A DNA stretch of 64,000 bases, taken from contig OZ220497.1 of NCBI GenBank assembly GCA_965116245.1, positions 2,232,001 to 2,296,000 of the forward strand, read 5' to 3'. Positions within the stretch are counted from its first letter, which is position 1. Each line of letters opens with the position of its first letter. This DNA comes from Poriferisodalis sp965116245 (lineage in GTDB: Bacteria > Actinomycetota > Acidimicrobiia > Acidimicrobiales > Poriferisodalaceae). Below the pieces are notes generated by a model. The model ran no database searches, had not been told where the DNA came from, and saw nothing but the letters and a program-made list of their open reading frames with translations. Both the position numbers and the translations under genes were made by a program. Below are positions 62,539 to 64,000 of this stretch, piece by piece.

Positions 62539-63509
62539 CTGTCTCCAACGCGATCGCAGCCTGCGCCGATAGCGCCGCCCGAGCTACATCGCAAGTTGCC
62601 TTGAGTGTCGATGGGCGTGATGTGACGGTGGAGGAGGGTCAGACGATTCTGGCCGCTTGCACCGCTGCCGGTGTAGAGACGCCAACCATCTGCTGGGCGC
62701 CCAACCTCACTCCGGTCAACGTGTGCCGAGTCTGCGTGGTGGAGTTGGAGGGTTCGCGAACCCTCGTCCCTGCTTGCTCACGCCCAGCCGAAGAAGGCAT
62801 GAAAGTCAGCACCGACTCGCTGCGGGTTCGACACAGTCGGCGCATGGTGCTGGAGTTCCTGGATTCCGCCAATGATCTCTCGCAAGCGCCGCAGATAGCC
62901 GAATGGGTACAGCACTATGGCGCCGATTCTGAGCGCTACCTGACTGTGCTTGAAAGCGCTGTCTCCGATAGTGGGGCTGGGCCAGCCAACAAAAGCGATC
63001 TTGAACCAGAACGCGTTCGCGAGCCGTTGCGCGTGCAAGACGACCTCTACATCCGCGCCTACGACCGGTGTGTGCTGTGCTACAAGTGCGTTGAGGCGTG
63101 TGGCGAGGATGCGCAACACACGTTCGCAATTGCGGTTGCGGGACGTGGCTTTGATGCGCGTATCCGCACCGAGTACGACGTTGAGCTACCCGAAAGCGCT
63201 TGTGTGTACTGCGGCAACTGTGTTGCTGTGTGTCCGACCGGGGCACTGCAGTTTCGAACTGAGTTTGATTTACGAGCGGTGGGAGAGTGGCGCCCCGAAG
63301 ACCAGACCGTTACCCAAACCGTCTGTTCCTATTGTGGGGTCGGTTGCAACCTTGAGTTGCATGTCCAAGACGAACGCATCGTGAAAGTCACATCACCCGC
63401 CGACCACTCGGTGACCAGCGGCCATCTGTGCATTAAGGGCCGATTCGGTTGGCAGTACGTACACGCACCGGTGTACGACCCGCCAGCGGCCCCTCAAGCG
63501 GAGCATTAG
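62535..63509 (+). CDS. iron-sulfur subunit carrying the detached N-terminal half of the formate dehydrogenase alpha chain
   Basis: A 324-residue protein from GTG 62535, overlapping the previous stop as GTGA. In order it has a [2Fe-2S] ferredoxin domain (about residues 18-85, Cys in CWAPNLTPVNVCRVC and PAC), a NuoG-like region, two [4Fe-4S] sites (CVLCYKCVEAC and CVYCGNCVAVCP, about 175-235), and at the C terminus the molybdopterin-enzyme Fe4S4 motif CSYCGVGC...GHLCIKGRFG. It ends in WQYVHAP and a short tail, the point where alpha chains normally continue into the catalytic domain that here starts at 58725. It should dock to that subunit and wire Mo to the diaphorase. Confidence 0.9.
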   Translation: MTVSNAIAACADSAARATSQVALSVDGRDVTVEEGQTILAACTAAGVETPTICWAPNLTPVNVCRVCVVELEGSRTLVPACSRPAEEGMKVSTDSLRVRHSRRMVLEFLDSANDLSQAPQIAEWVQHYGADSERYLTVLESAVSDSGAGPANKSDLEPERVREPLRVQDDLYIRAYDRCVLCYKCVEACGEDAQHTFAIAVAGRGFDARIRTEYDVELPESACVYCGNCVAVCPTGALQFRTEFDLRAVGEWRPEDQTVTQTVCSYCGVGCNLELHVQDERIVKVTSPADHSVTSGHLCIKGRFGWQYVHAPVYDPPAAPQAEH

Positions 63510-63515
63510 TCGCCG

Positions 63516-64000
63516 GTGTCGGATCAGACGCCACCAACGAAACCCAGCCAAGCCGGTGAACATGCCGTAGCAAGTTCGGTTGGCGAGGACGTCAAGTCCA
63601 ATACGGCTTGCAGCACCGCGCGCAGCACAGTCCGTGAAACTCGTCGCGCTCGTGCGCTCAAGCGGGTCCGGTTGATGAAGGCCCGCGATCGTCAAACAGC
63701 CGACCAATCCGGCACCCCCCAAACGCACGCGGGCGGGCCAGCGCTGGCTTCGCCAGCCGCGCGCAGTACGGCCCTGTTTGCAGGCATAGCGCTTCTGATG
63801 GCAGGCAACGGGCTGCAAAACACGCTGCTAGGTGTGCGGGCGCAATCGGAAGGGTTCGGCTCGACAGTGGCAGGACTGGTCATGGCCATGAACTTCGTCG
63901 GCTTCTTGGTGGGCGCTGCAGTGGCGCCCTACCTGTTGCGTCAGGTTGGTCATGTGCGCGTCTTCGCCGCTTTAGCGTCGGCTGGAAGCAGCGTGGTGCT
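63516..64000 (+). CDS. major facilitator superfamily transporter, N-terminal fragment
   Basis: An open frame from GTG 63516 runs to the window edge (161 codons). The first 85 residues are polar and unusually long for the family. Three hydrophobic segments follow (about residues 88-104, 118-140 and 146-161), with LLMAGNGLQNTLLGVRAQSEGF and FLVGAAVAPYLLRQVGHVRVFA typical of the first helices of YcaD-like MFS carriers (GNGLQNTLLGVRA is the clearest part). It starts 6 bp after the formate dehydrogenase operon and may be part of it. The cargo is unknown. Confidence 0.75.
   Translation, partial: MSDQTPPTKPSQAGEHAVASSVGEDVKSNTACSTARSTVRETRRARALKRVRLMKARDRQTADQSGTPQTHAGGPALASPAARSTALFAGIALLMAGNGLQNTLLGVRAQSEGFGSTVAGLVMAMNFVGFLVGAAVAPYLLRQVGHVRVFAALASAGSSVV

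Overview
The window is a gene-dense, high-GC chromosomal segment from an actinomycete, most likely class Acidimicrobiia (an inference from gene content and order, not a database match). The evidence is a division and cell-wall (dcw) cluster with MraZ, a DUF3040 protein, SepF and YggT but no FtsA, a MurE with the meso-diaminopimelate motif, and a bacterial proteasome activator (Bpa/PafE) ending in a Tyr-Leu tail. Most adjacent genes on one strand overlap by ATGA or GTGA, so translational coupling is the rule.

Layout. 1-1703 (minus): a two-component system whose kinase gene runs off the left edge, behind a 74-bp tandem duplication of its own start. 1862-9630: Nudix hydrolase, DUF3040 protein, a MoxR / DUF58 / transglutaminase operon (minus), a small protein plus HNH endonuclease, and a lipoate ligase-like protein. 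9788-24675: the dcw cluster mraZ-rsmH-ftsL-ftsI-murE-mraY-murD-ftsW-murG-murC-murB-ftsQ-ftsZ, with murF missing from its usual place. 24719-33956: pgeF, yggS, sepF, yggT, an acidic protein of unknown role, ileS (minus), a histone-H1-like/DksA fusion, lspA and a RluD-type pseudouridine synthase. 34033-50359: a mixed region with an Rrf2 regulator, a phosphodiesterase, Bpa, a nitroreductase, a thiolase with its OB-fold partner, glnS, a secreted fibronectin-III protein, a phosphotransferase, a dihydroorotase-like enzyme, a CoA-transferase and a SerA-like dehydrogenase.

50394-64000 looks like a one-carbon oxidation region. A dimethylglycine/sarcosine dehydrogenase-like flavoprotein with a folate domain, EtfB and EtfA would generate methylene-tetrahydrofolate. 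Formate-tetrahydrofolate ligase can release formate with ATP gain, and a MTHFR-like protein sits beside it. Formate would be oxidised by an NAD-linked formate dehydrogenase. The catalytic gene of that enzyme contains an in-frame TGA at the active-site position, followed by a hairpin matching a bacterial SECIS element, so it is read here as a selenoprotein. Its N-terminal iron-sulfur half is encoded separately, two genes downstream.

Two patterns cut across the window. Degenerate tandem arrays with a unit of about 15 bp recur at many gene borders and inside protein tails. Several intergenic hairpins and repeats, including a four-fold 40-bp hairpin array, lie between convergent genes. No rRNA, tRNA, CRISPR array, insertion sequence or phage gene was recognised.
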